From an uncultured Methylophilaceae bacterium (GTDB taxonomy: Bacteria > Pseudomonadota > Gammaproteobacteria > Burkholderiales > Methylophilaceae): 64,000 bases of DNA. Under the pieces are notes generated by a model that saw nothing but the letters and a program-made list of their open reading frames with translations, did no database searches and was not told where the DNA came from. Location of the stretch: NCBI GenBank assembly GCA_905182075.1, contig CAJIZS010000001.1, positions 434,001-498,000 on the forward strand, in the 5' to 3' direction. A program made the position numbers and the translations under genes. This document shows positions 13,276 through 23,250 of this stretch, piece after piece; position 1 is the first letter of the stretch, and every line of letters starts with the position of its first letter.

Positions 13276-14490
13276 ATGAATAACAAAATTAAACTAGCGG
13301 TAGCCGCTGCAGTATTGGCTTCAGCTTCAGTTGCAAATGCAGGGATTATTATCCCAGCTGGCGATAAAGTATTATTAAAAAATCAATCAACAACTACACA
13401 AAACGGTGTCTATACAGTAACAACTGTTGGTTCTATGACAAACTCAAAAGGTGCTGACAGTGATGCTGCTTCAATCAACACTGGTCTATTACCTTCATGG
13501 TTTGGTGTAACAGCTACAACACGTCAAAATGATTTAGACGTTAGTTGGACTATTTCTACACAGCCTGGCGCTTCATCTGGCACTGGTTTTTCTGGTGGTG
13601 GTGGTGAGGAAGCTCGTCAAGCATTCTTAACATTTGGTGATAAATCATGGGGTACAATTAAAGTTGGTAAAGATCTAGGTCTTTTCGGTTCTACAGCAAT
13701 TTTAAATGACATGACATTACTTGGTGTTGGTTCACAGGGTGTAGTTGGTTCTGCTGGTGGTACAACAACAACATTAGGTAGAATTGGTACTGGTTTTATT
13801 TATGCTGACTGGAATGGTCAAATTACATATACAACTCCAAACATGAACGGTTTCCAAGCATCTGTTGGTGTATTCCAACCTTGGAACACAGTTAATGCAG
13901 GTACTTCAACACTTTCAGCTGTATCTTCAGGTACACAAGATGAATTTGGTTATCAAGGCCAAGCATCTTACTCATTTGCTGGCGATGTATCAGGTAAGGT
14001 ATGGGCTGGTTTCTTTAGTCAGTCAGTACAGAACTTAGACGGTGATGTTACTTCTGATGCTGAAGGCGATGCTGATGCAGTTGAAGCTGGTGTTACTGTA
14101 TCAATGGGTAATGCTAGTATAGTTGCATATGCTTATGCATGGCGAAGGTATTGGTACTACTGCAATGCTTCGTGATGGATTTGATGCTGCTGGTAAAGAG
14201 CGTGATTCAGACGGTGGTTATGTTCAAGCAACTTATGTAGTACCAACAGGTACTAAGCTTGGTATTTCATACGGTGAGTCAAGTCTTGACGAAACTATAG
14301 ATGATATTGGTCAATCGCACGATATCGTGTCTAAGAATGAAATGTTTACAGTGGGTGCTTATCATCCTCTAACTAAACATCTAAATTTAGTTGCTGAATT
14401 TTCAGCAGTTGAATCAGAGTCTCAAGCAAAATAGCTACAGCTGCTACTGAGTCAGATATTATGTCTGTTGGTGCAATCTTATTCTTCTAG
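13276..14490 (+). CDS. Outer-membrane porin, Gram-negative porin family (frameshifted)
   Basis: General diffusion porin, likely the major outer-membrane protein. I choose the ATG at 13276 over an upstream start because it gives a clean signal peptide (MNNKIKLAVAAAVLASASVANA, cleavage at ANA-G) with a strong ribosome binding site. Family hallmarks are RQAFLTFGDKSWGTIKVGKDLGLFG, YTTPNMNGFQASVGVFQPW and alternating beta-strand patterns; the C-terminus ends in aromatic ILFF. Frames break near 14140 and 14430. Residues 29-52 (13360-13431) resemble a phage tail motif and do not fit a porin. Followed by a strong terminator. Confidence 0.85.
13360..13431 (+). other. Phage-tail-like segment inside the porin N-terminus
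   Basis: In frame with the porin, this stretch encodes GDKVLLKNQSTTTQNGVYT plus VTTVG. That is the motif seen in many phage tail-fibre and tail-appendage proteins (GDRVLLKNQ-x-NGIY-V). A porin of this family would here continue as a first transmembrane strand. Homology to a porin is normal immediately before (AGIIIPAG) and after (GADSDAASINTG). I infer a spliced-in fragment; a real phage-derived exchange cannot be excluded. Confidence 0.5.
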
Positions 14491-14523
14491 AATTTAATTC
14501 TTAAGAAATAAGAAGTAATAAAT

Positions 14524-14553
14524 TAAAAAGGCCTCCTCGGAGGCCTTTTTTTA
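14524..14553. terminator. Bidirectional rho-independent terminator between porin and ntrC
   Basis: Perfect stem AAAAGGCCTCC / GGAGGCCTTTT with a two-base TC loop and T runs on both strands. It lies between the convergent porin and ntrC genes and can serve both. Confidence 0.9.
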
Positions 14554-14571
14554 TATCTTAAAGATCAAAGA

Positions 14572-15952
14572 TTATTTTTCAAACATAATATGAAGTTCCT
14601 TTATTTTACGAGTAATAGTATTTCTACCAATCCCAAGAATATTTGCTGCTTCAACTTTACGACCCTTTGTATATTTAAGTGCTTGTAAAATTAGTTCCTT
14701 CTCCATGGCATCGCTATATATTTTATGAATATTCTCTTCACCACTTAGAATACTTTTTGCAATTTCTCTGCCACAATTTGTTTTCCAGTCATCTAAGGAG
14801 GTCGAAAAAGCAATCGGCTCTCCCTTGAGCTCTGAAGGTAAGTCACTCACATTAATTACATTACCAGGTGCCATAACCGTAAGCCATGGCAAATATTTTC
14901 TAATTGCCTTACATTGCCTTGCCAATGTAAGTTTTTAAAGTATTCTAAAACCTCTACAGATAAAGATTTAAGGTTCACGTTTAATTGTTTGAGCTCTTAT
15001 GTAAGAAGTGTTTTGCAAGAACAGGTATATCTCAACTCTATTCTCTTAATGGCGGCACTTTAATTCTAATCACATTAAGCCGATGAAATAAATCTTCTCT
15101 AAACTGGTTATTTTTAACTAATAATTCCAAGTTTTGGTGAGTAGCAGCAATAACCCGGACATCTACTTTAATATGGGCTTGTCCCCGCCTACACGATAAA
15201 ATTCTCCATCAGCAAGAACGCGCAAGAAGTCGCGTTTGTGTTTCTAAGGGCATGTCTCCAATCTCATCAAGAAAAAGGTGCCACCGTTGGACTGCTCAAA
15301 GCGTCCCTCGCGGCGTGTTGCAGCACCGGTAAAGGCACCCTTCTCATGACCAAATAATTCTGACTCAATCAGGTCATGGGGTATCGCCGCCATATTGATC
15401 CATAATAAGTATTTTTGTATTTTTATGAATAGCTTTAGCAACTTATTCTTTTCCTGACCCAGACTCACCATTTAAAAGAACAGTAGCAGCCGATTTACTT
15501 AATCTACCAATTGCCCGAAAGAACTTCTTGCATAGACTGAGCTTGCCCAATAATTTTAGATTGCTTCTGCATCAGCGTTTTTTTAGAACTATTTTTTAAT
15601 GAAAATTGAATGGCTTGATTAATAATCTCGATTACTTTATCGATATCAAAAGGTTTTGCGATATATTCAAAAGCTCCCTTTTGAAAAGCAGACACCGCTG
15701 TATCTAAATCAGAATACGCAGTCATTATTATTATGGGAATATCTGGAAATTTATTTTTAACTTTTGTTAAAAATTCAATCCCTGATTCCCCTGGCATCCT
15801 TATATCACTCACATAAACATTTCTTTATTAAATTGATTGATAGCTTCATTGGTGTTTGCAAATGTTTTATGTTGAATATTTGCCTTTGACAAAGCTTTCT
15901 CAAATACCCATCGTATTGATTTATCGTCATCTAATATCCAAACTTTATTCAT
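14572..15952 (-). CDS. ntrC: Nitrogen regulation response regulator NtrC (frameshifted)
   Basis: Sigma-54-dependent enhancer-binding activator of nitrogen genes. Start at 15952 ([21 protein letters not shown]) overlaps the ntrB stop (ATGA). Domains: receiver with DDD and [15 protein letters not shown] (phospho-acceptor Asp), AAA+ domain with ESGSGKE Walker [17 protein letters not shown] (sigma-54 contact GAFTGA), [11 protein letters not shown], and C-terminal Fis-type helix-turn-helix ([24 protein letters not shown]). Four or more frame breaks occur. The block at about 15230-15390 is GC-rich (57 percent at 15301-15360), unlike the rest of the gene. Confidence 0.93.
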
Positions 15953-17043
15953 TTAGTTGCCTTACTTTCTTTTAAGTTGTTATCTATAGGAAGAATTATT
16001 GAGAAAACTGTTTTTCCAGGGCTTGAATTACATTCAATCATTCCTTGGTGTATGGTGATAAAATTTTGTGCCAATGAAAGCCCCAAGCCTGAACCATTTT
16101 CTTGACCAGAAACAAGCGGATAAAATATTTTATCTATCAACTCCGCCTTAATACCAGGACCGTTATCAATAATATCTAATTTTATTGCAGCGGCATGTTT
16201 TTTCTTATGAAATATAACTTGACGCTCGGATCTTGTTGAGAAACTTAATTGCATATTCTTTTGTTTATTTTGTTTCATCGCTTGCGCGCCATTTCTCGCA
16301 ATATTTAAAATGGCTTGAATCAGCTTTTCTCGATCAACGATAAACTCTGGAAGACTGACATCATAATCTCGATTTAACTGAACATCGTTTGGGAACTCAG
16401 AGAGTATTAAGCTTCGAACCCTTTCTAATACTTCATGGATGTTAGTTATTTGGTACACAGGCATTTGATGAGGTGTAAGTAACTTATTCATTAATTTTTG
16501 AAGTCTGTCAGCCTCTTTAATAATAACCTGAGTGTATTCTTTGAGTGATTTATCATTCAACTCTTTCTCTAAAAGTTGTGCTGCTCCCCTTAGTCCACCC
16601 AATGGATTCCTAACTTCATGAGCTAGGTTTCTAAGTAATTCACTGTTTGCCTGTTGCTGGATAAACATTCTTTCTTCTTTGGCAATTTTTAATTGTTGAT
16701 CTATCTGAAGAAATTCAATAATAAAGCTTTCATCTTTATCGGCAAATGGCGTAGTAGTAAAACTTACACATATTGTTTTATTTTGCTTAGTCTTAATAAA
16801 GTACTCATGCTCCCTGTAAGAGCTTTGTTGTTTTTTAGCCTTCGATAATGTTCTTTTGAAAAAATTAGGGTCATCGAAAAATGTGGTTATGTTATTCCCC
16901 GCTACATGGTTACGACTTACTTCAAACAAAGTTTCGGCACTTGGATTCATGTACTCAATATTATTATTTTTATCGAATATCATTATTGAGGAAGCTAAAG
17001 CCTCCATCCCTTTGTATTCTTTTTTTATGACTAAAATACTCAT
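15949..17043 (-). CDS. ntrB: Nitrogen regulation sensor histidine kinase NtrB
   Basis: Cytosolic kinase/phosphatase that controls NtrC, normally with PII. Intact 364 residues. PAS domain at about 15-75 (MIFDKNNNIEYMNPSAETLF). The H-box LAHEVRNPLGGLRGAAQLL has the phospho-acceptor His at 142; the ATPase domain shows the N-box NIARNGAQAM, G1 DNGPGI, the F-box region and G2 GSGLGLS. There are no membrane segments, as expected for NtrB. It lies between glnA and ntrC in the classic glnA-ntrBC order, with an NtrC-type site upstream. Confidence 0.95.
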   Translation of the reverse strand: MSILVIKKEYKGMEALASSIMIFDKNNNIEYMNPSAETLFEVSRNHVAGNNITTFFDDPNFFKRTLSKAKKQQSSYREHEYFIKTKQNKTICVSFTTTPFADKDESFIIEFLQIDQQLKIAKEERMFIQQQANSELLRNLAHEVRNPLGGLRGAAQLLEKELNDKSLKEYTQVIIKEADRLQKLMNKLLTPHQMPVYQITNIHEVLERVRSLILSEFPNDVQLNRDYDVSLPEFIVDREKLIQAILNIARNGAQAMKQNKQKNMQLSFSTRSERQVIFHKKKHAAAIKLDIIDNGPGIKAELIDKIFYPLVSGQENGSGLGLSLAQNFITIHQGMIECNSSPGKTVFSIILPIDNNLKESKATK

Positions 17044-17144
17044 TTATATATTTTCATATTATTTATCAAGAAAGAATCAAGCCAACATGAAAATGACTTA
17101 CTCTTAAGGCCATAATATCTGATACTCCTCTAATTTTCCTTATA

Positions 17145-17161
17145 TGCACATAATAAGTGCA
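17145..17161. promoter_or_regulatory. NtrC-type binding site upstream of ntrBC
   Basis: The 17-base palindrome TGCACataataaGTGCA matches the NtrC box (TGCAC-N7-GTGCA) exactly. It sits about 100 bases upstream of the ntrB start (17043), in the glnA-ntrB gap. I infer autoregulation of ntrBC by NtrC. Confidence 0.75.
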
Positions 17162-17173
17162 ATTAATTTCAAG

Positions 17174-17208
17174 ATAAAAAAAGGGCAGATATAAATCCAC
17201 CCTTTAAT
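17174..17208 (-). terminator. Terminator after glnA
   Basis: On the reverse strand, stem AAAGGGTGGA / TCTGCCCTTT (ten pairs, two G-T) with loop TTTATA followed by seven T. It lies just after the glnA stop, so read-through to ntrBC would be partial and ntrBC probably has its own promoter. Confidence 0.8.
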
Positions 17209-17212
17209 ATAT

Positions 17213-18571
17213 TTATAAGCTGTAGTACATATCAAATTCAATAGGATGAGGCGTCATTCTTAATCGAGTAACTTCTTCCATTTTTAAATCGATAAAACTA
17301 TCTAGGAAATCATCAGAGAACACCCCTCCCTCTGTTAAAAATTTTCGGTCATCATCGAGTGCTTCTAGGGCGATATGAAGCATTCCAGCAACTTTAGGAA
17401 TAGAACCATCACTATCTTCATAAAGATCTTGATCTGCTGGCTTACCAGGATGGATTTTATTTTTTATACCATCAAGGCCTGCCATTAGTAGTGCTGAGAA
17501 AGCAAGGTAAGGGTTAGCAGTCGAATCTGGAAAACGCACTTCAATACGACGTCCCTTAGGATTTTTAACGAAAGGTATTCTAATTGCTGCTGAACGATTC
17601 TTAGCAGAGTAAGCTAGCATTTCTGGTGCTTCAAATCCAGGAACTAATCTCTTATATGAGTTTGTAGAAGGATTAGTAAAAGCATTCAATGCTTTTGCAT
17701 GCTTGATAATACCACCAATATAAAAGAGCGCCATTTCGCTTAAGTTTCCGTATTGGTCTCCATCAAATAAGTTAACTCCATCCTTTGCAATAGACATATG
17801 CACGTGCATTCCATTACCATTATCAACCGCAATTGGTTTAGGCATAAATGTAGCTGTTTTGCCATATAGGTGAGCAACATTATGAACGCAGTATTTAAAG
17901 ATTTGAGTCTCATCAGCCTTTTTAACTAATGTGTTAAATAACGCGCCAATTTCACATTGCCCTGCAGTTCCAACCTCATGGTGATGAACCTCAGTAGTAA
18001 CGCCCATTTCCTCAATTGCTAGACACATTTGAGAACGAAGATCATGCAATGAATCAACTGGAGGAACCGGGAAGTAGAAAAACTTGAATATGTAGACGAG
18101 GCAGGTAAAGTATTGATAGCCGAAGCTGAAGCTAATGGTGAGGTTGAGTTTACTTTTACTGAAGAACAGATAAACCAAAAAGCATCTGAGTTATTACAAG
18201 AAGATGTTTCATCTTTAGAAGGAGAATTAAAAGATGAGACTAGATTTAGTGTAGCTGAAGAGGGTGATGCTTTGGTGTCTGTAGATGCTGCAGATAGTGA
18301 AAGTCAATATTAATGTTGGCTCTTCCATAAAGGGGTCAAGATTAGCTGTATTTGGATCTGGAAATAAAAGCATATCTGAGGCGTTAATCCCTTTCCATCC
18401 AGCTACAGATGAGCCATCAAACGCATGCCCTTCTTTAAATTTGTCCAAATTAAAAGCAGAGACAGGAACCGAAACATGTTGTTCTTTACCTTTGGTATCG
18501 GTAAATCGTAAATCAACAAACGTAACCTTCTTGTCCTTAATCATTTTCATTACATTAGCAGCAGTTGCCAT
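17213..18571 (-). CDS. glnA: Glutamine synthetase type I, interrupted by a foreign segment
   Basis: ATP-dependent ammonia assimilation into glutamine. The N-terminus from 18571 ([54 protein letters not shown]) is normal to about residue 90. The C-terminal two thirds resume at about 18076 with [18 protein letters not shown] and include [34 protein letters not shown] and the C-terminal adenylylation-site region. Between them about 120 residues, including the metal ligands of the EPEFF motif, are absent and replaced by roughly 227 bases that code well on the opposite strand. Such a gene could not work, so assembly error is likely. Confidence 0.93.
18077..18303 (+). other. Foreign coding segment inside glnA
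   Basis: On the forward strand this stretch has an open frame with strong codon periodicity, rich in GAA, GCT and GTT. It encodes an acidic chain with pieces such as [36 protein letters not shown] and [18 protein letters not shown], then a TAA at 18311-18313. It therefore looks like the C-terminal end of an unknown acidic protein from another genome. Both edges coincide with the points where glutamine synthetase homology stops and restarts. I do not recognise the protein. Confidence 0.6.
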
Positions 18572-18623
18572 ACAAAACTCCTTACGTTTAAAATTTTAAT
18601 TAATTATATTTTTAATAAACCAA

Positions 18624-18637
18624 GCATAATCTATGCC
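18624..18637 (-). promoter_or_regulatory. Sigma-54 (-24/-12) promoter of glnA
   Basis: On the reverse strand CGGCATAGATTATGCTT has GG and GC separated by exactly ten bases, the invariant spacing of RpoN promoters. Initiation about 12 bases downstream would give a leader of about 40 bases before the glnA ATG at 18571, with AAGGAG as ribosome binding site at 18576-18581. Confidence 0.75.
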
Positions 18638-18699
18638 GTAACCTTAATAGATGTAAAATACGTTATTTTGAAGCTAAAATACAGTTAATTCGTTTATTA

Positions 18700-18748
18700 T
18701 GCACTATTATAAAGCATTTATGTTTTAACTATGCACAAAAATAGTACA
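18700..18748. promoter_or_regulatory. Two NtrC enhancer sites upstream of glnA
   Basis: Two 17-base elements, TGCACtattataaAGCA at 18700-18716 and TGCACaaaaataGTACA at 18732-18748, match the NtrC box with one mismatch each. Their centres are 32 bases apart (three helical turns), about 95 and 125 bases upstream of the predicted start site. This is the standard enhancer layout for sigma-54 glnA promoters. Confidence 0.75.
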
Positions 18749-18806
18749 TAAAAAATCAAGATATTTATTTTTACCTAAATTACCTCCATAGATTTATAAT
18801 AATTTG

Positions 18807-19622
18807 ATGAGTAATACTCCCAAAAAATATGCAGTTGTAGGCAATCCTATTTCTCACTCACTATCACCAAAAATCCATCAATCTTTTGCAGACCAGTTTA
18901 ATCTTAAAATTCAGTATGGGAAAATTGAAATTAAACCCTTAGAGTTCTCAAGAGTTATTAAGGAATTAATTGATGAGGGCTATATAGGATTGAATGTAAC
19001 CCTTCCTTTTAAAGTAGAGGCATTTAAGATTTGCGATCATTTGTCACAGCGAGCAAAATATTCAAAGTCAGTTAATACGCTTACTATCAGAGGTAATAAG
19101 ATTTATGGTGATACCACAGATGGACCTGGCCTTGTAAAGGACTTAATTAATCGCGATGTAATCTTAAGGGATAAAGTCTTATTGTTAATAGGAGCTGGAG
19201 GAGCCGCACAAGCAGTAATGTACGACCTAATTCAAAAAAAACCAACTATTATTTATTTGACTAATAGAACGCTAAGTAAATCTTGTGACATGGCAAAGTA
19301 TTGGCAATCTCATGCCGACGAAAATAAAGTTAAATTAGAAATTTTGCCACCCAAAGAAGACATTACTTTTGATTTGATCATCAATGCCACCTCATCCTCT
19401 TTAGGAAATGATAGCGCTATCTTTCCAGAAAATTTAAATGGATATTTTTGGTACGACATGATGTACGGGAAAAGCACCCCTTTTCTCAATCAGTCATTTG
19501 AGCAGGGCGCCTCTAAAGCTTCAGGTGGACTAGGGATGTTGATCGAGCAAGCAGCAGCAAGCTTTTTTATTTGGCATAAACTAAAACCTGAGACTAAGTT
19601 AATTTATAAAGAGTTAACTTAG
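18807..19622 (+). CDS. aroE: Shikimate dehydrogenase
   Basis: NADP-dependent reduction of 3-dehydroshikimate to shikimate. Intact, about 271 residues; I choose the ATG at 18807 over the TTG three bases upstream. Shikimate-binding motifs GNPISHSLSPKIH and LNVTLPFKVEAF (catalytic Lys), SVNTL and GDTTDGPGL, then the nucleotide-binding GAGGAAQAVMYDL, TNRTLSK, INATSSSL, DMMYGKSTPFL and GLGMLIEQAA. It is divergent from glnA and convergent with uvrA. Confidence 0.95.
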   Translation: MSNTPKKYAVVGNPISHSLSPKIHQSFADQFNLKIQYGKIEIKPLEFSRVIKELIDEGYIGLNVTLPFKVEAFKICDHLSQRAKYSKSVNTLTIRGNKIYGDTTDGPGLVKDLINRDVILRDKVLLLIGAGGAAQAVMYDLIQKKPTIIYLTNRTLSKSCDMAKYWQSHADENKVKLEILPPKEDITFDLIINATSSSLGNDSAIFPENLNGYFWYDMMYGKSTPFLNQSFEQGASKASGGLGMLIEQAAASFFIWHKLKPETKLIYKELT

Positions 19623-19628
19623 ATAAGG

Positions 19629-22386
19629 TTACATATATTTTTTAAGAAACCTTCCTGTATAACTTTTTTTTGATTTAATAATCTCTTCGGGAGGACCTTC
19701 GAATATGATTTCTCCTCCTCCATCTCCTCCCTCTGGGCCTAGGTCGATAATCCAGTCTGCTGTTTTAATAACATCTAAATTATGCTCAATGACAACTAAT
19801 GTATTTCCATTATTTCGTAATTTATGTAATACATCAAGTAATACATCATGGAAATGCAGTCCTGTAGTTGGCTCGTCAAAAATAAATAGTGTTTTTTTTC
19901 TATCTCTTTTTGAAAGTTCAAGAGCTAATTTTACTCTTTGCGCTTCTCCGCCTGATAGAGTAGTTGCATTTTGGCCTAGCTGGATATAGGTTAGGCCAAC
20001 ATCCATTAAAGTTTGCATTTTTTGATTAATTTTTGGAATTGCTTTAAAAAAATCAAGCGCATCTTCGACTTTGCTGCTTTATTTTCATGAATATTTTTTG
20101 TTTTATATTTAATTTCTAGCGTTTCTCTGTTGAAGCGTTTACCTTGGCAGGCATCACAAGGAACATAGATATCAGGTAGAAAGTGCATTTCAACTTTGAT
20201 AACACCATCTCCTTCACAAGTTTCACATCTTCCTCCTTTTACATTAAAGGAGAATCTCCCTGGTTTATATCCTCTAGTTTTTGATTCTGTCTGAGTAAGA
20301 AGATCTCTAATATAAGAGAATAAACCCGTATAGGTTGCAGGATTTGACCTTGGAGTCCTTCCAATTGGACTTTGGTTAACGTCAACTACTTTGTCAAAAA
20401 AATCGTAACCTTGAATATTCTCATGAGGAGCTGCCTCCAAGTTACTTCTATACAAGTGCTTTGCAACTGCGTTATACAAAGTGTCATTAATTAAAGTGGA
20501 TTTACCGCTACCAGAAACACCTGTAACACATGTAAAACTTCCAGTAGGAATTTTAAGAAGAGCAGCTTTGAAAAAGCTAATGTTTGTTATTGAGAAAAAA
20601 GAAGATGCAATTCTTAGTTCTTCAACAAAGCTTGTTTTTTCATCTAGAAAACGAAAGAAGAGATTCTTTATTACTTTTTATCTGGTTCGGTTCACCTTCA
20701 GCAACAATAACCCCACCATGTATACCTGCTCCAGGACCTATATCAAGCACGTAATCTGCACTACGAACTGCCTCTTCATCGTGCTCTACTACTATAACGG
20801 TATTTCCTAAATTCTTTAAATTATTAAGAGTCTTTATTAGTTTCTCATTATCTCTTTGATGAAGTCCTATGGATGGCTCATCTAAAACATACATCACGCC
20901 AGTTAACCCGCTTCCAATTTGTGATGCAAGCCTTATCCTCTGCGCCTCACCGCCAGATAGGGTGTCAGCAGACCTTGAAAGCGACAGATAGTCTAGGCCA
21001 ACATTAATTAAAAAATGTATTCTATTGCTAATTTCTTGGATTATTTTATCAGCAATTTGAGCTCGACCTCCAATTAGAGTTAACTGATCAAAAAAATCAA
21101 AAGCTTTTTTATAAAACAACATTTATCTGAATTTGTAAATACTAAAAATTGCTGGCCTCAATTCTTAAGCGATCTGCATTGCATGAAGGACAAGTTTGAT
21201 TATTTAAATACTTTGCTAGTTCATCTCGAACGGTATTTGAATCGGTTTCTCGATATCGTCTTGTAAAATTATTAATAATTCCTTCAAATGAGTGGCTTTT
21301 GTTAAAGGATGTTTACGTGTGGTTTGGAACGATCAAAATTTTCCTTTGCCATAATATAATTTTTTTTATTTCATCAGGCTCGCAATCATAAATTTGATAG
21401 TAAATTTATAGTGCTTACTTAAACTGCTAAGTAATTGAAAATAAAATTGATTACGTTTGTCCCACCCTTTAATTGCACCAGTAGCTAAAGATAGCTGGGG
21501 GAATGCAACTACACGGTTTTGATCAAAGAAATTTTTATGGCCCAATCCATCGCAATCAGGACAGGCACCTATTGGATTGTTAAAAGAAAATAATCTAGGC
21601 TCCAACTCGGGGATAGCGTAATCACAGTGAGGGCATGAGAATTTTGCAGAATATAATTGATTAAATTCAGTATCCATATTAAAAGCAATTATTTTCCCAT
21701 CTGCAATTTTTAAACCTGTCTCAACAGATTCTGTAATTCGTTGTTTTATATCTGATTTAATTTTAATTCGATCAATTACGACATCTAACTGATGCTTTAT
21801 ATTCTTTTCGATAGGAGGTAGGTCATCGATTTCATATATTCTCCCATCTAGCCTTACTCTAATAAAGCCTTGGGCTCGAAGTTCATCAATTAGGTCTAAC
21901 TGGCTTCCTTTACGATTATTTATAACTGGAGCTAAAATCATTATTTTTGTATCTTCGGGAAGAGAAAGTAATTCGTCGACCATTTGAGCAACTGTCTGAG
22001 CTTCAAGTTTAATTTGGTGCTCTGGGCAGAATGGATCACCGACTCTAGCGTATAGTAATCTTAAGTAATCATGAATTTCAGTAACAGTACCCACAGTGGA
22101 ACGAGGATTATGAGAATGTGGTGGGACGAATGGGATAAGAGAAGGGAGATAACCCTTCAATTGAATCAACATCAGGCTTATTCATTCTATCAAGAAATTG
22201 TCTTGCATAAGCAGATAGTGACTCAACATATCTCCTTTGTCCCTCTGCATATATGGTATCAAATGCTAATGATGATTTTCCTGAACCAGAAAGTCCAGTA
22301 ATAACAATGAGCTTATTTCGAGGCAGGTTCAGCGAAATATTCTTTAGGTTATGAGTTCGCGCACCTTTTATTTTTATGTATTCCAT
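19629..22386 (-). CDS. uvrA: Excinuclease ABC subunit A (frameshifted)
   Basis: DNA-damage-recognition ATPase of nucleotide excision repair. I take the start at 22386 ([17 protein letters not shown]) rather than three codons earlier. Two ABC modules: first Walker [26 protein letters not shown]; zinc-finger region [32 protein letters not shown]; first signature [15 protein letters not shown] with [14 protein letters not shown]; second zinc module [27 protein letters not shown]; last signature [15 protein letters not shown] with [11 protein letters not shown]. Span equals about 919 codons, close to the usual 940. Five frame segments, so at least four indels. Intact copies occur next to ssb in many bacteria. 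Confidence 0.94.
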
Positions 22387-22459
22387 TATATTCAATTCTT
22401 TTTAAAAGCAACCCAATAATATAAGTTATATTTAAAAATTAAGAAAGAACGTATTTAAA

Positions 22460-22790
22460 TCTTTATGCCAAATTCAAATAAAATGTCTTTATTAGAAATT
22501 AGGCCCAGTATTTTTTAATTACCCAGTATGGTTGTTAAGCTTCCCCAATTGAGCGAAGAGGTTTAGCATTAGGCGTGTATAATACGAGCCAGTCACTAAG
22601 AATGTTTTTAGGCGAATTTATGGGTAGGTTGGTAGCTAAATACTTCGGATATCAAGGTACTTTTTTCTTTTGCAGCTTGATGGTAACTATGTAGTTAATT
22701 TTAGTAGCCTCATATATATACGGCAGAGAAAAAAGAAAAAGTTAATAAAACTATATGTAGCTCAGTTAATTCTAAATATTTCTTGGGATT
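22460..22790 (+). pseudogene. Remnant of an MFS transporter with large internal deletion
   Basis: This 410-base gap between uvrA and ssb contains two coding fragments in the same direction: a short N-terminus from 22465 (MPNSNKMSLLEIRPSIF) and, from about 22548, IERRGLALGVYNTSQSLRMF, LGEFMGRLVAKYFGYQGTFFF and ASYIYGREK. The latter is the C-terminal end of an MFS drug-type transporter of the kind that sits between uvrA and ssb in related bacteria. About 300 internal residues are missing. It may be a real decaying gene or an assembly collapse. Confidence 0.6.
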
Positions 22791-22797
22791 ATTAATT

Positions 22798-23250
22798 ATG
22801 TCAGTCAATAAGGTAATTTTAGTTGGAAGATTAGGACAAGATCCTGACGTACGTTATATGCCTAACGAAACCGCTGTATGCAACTTCAGTTTAGGCAACA
22901 AGTAGAAGGTATAAAAATAAGGATGGAGAAAGGGTTGAAAATACAGAGTGGCATAGAGTTGTAATTTTTAAACGGCTGCAGAGATTGCAAAAGAATATGA
23001 CATGAAAATCTACACTTATATAGAAGGTCAACTTCAAACAAGAAAATGGCAAACAAAAGAAGGTCAGGATAGATATACAACTGAGGTTGTTGCAGCAACG
23101 ATGCAAATGCTTGGCTCTAAAGATTCTGCCTCAGGTGGAAGTGGTTCAACGAGTGATTTTGAGCAACAAAAAAGCCAGTCATCCAATGAGCCTACTAAGG
23201 CTCCAACGCCTGCTGTTGAATCCTTTGATCAGTTGGATCTAATCAAATTA
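22798..23250 (+). CDS. ssb: Single-stranded DNA-binding protein (frameshifted, C-terminus replaced)
   Basis: Binds and protects single-stranded DNA. From ATG 22798: [26 protein letters not shown] region, ENTEWHRVV, then [40 protein letters not shown], the complete OB fold over three frames. The glycine/serine/glutamine-rich linker follows ([18 protein letters not shown]). The conserved acidic tip (DDIPF), which recruits partner proteins, is missing: after SFDQLD the sequence changes to a foreign segment. That loss is most likely an artefact. Confidence 0.9.
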
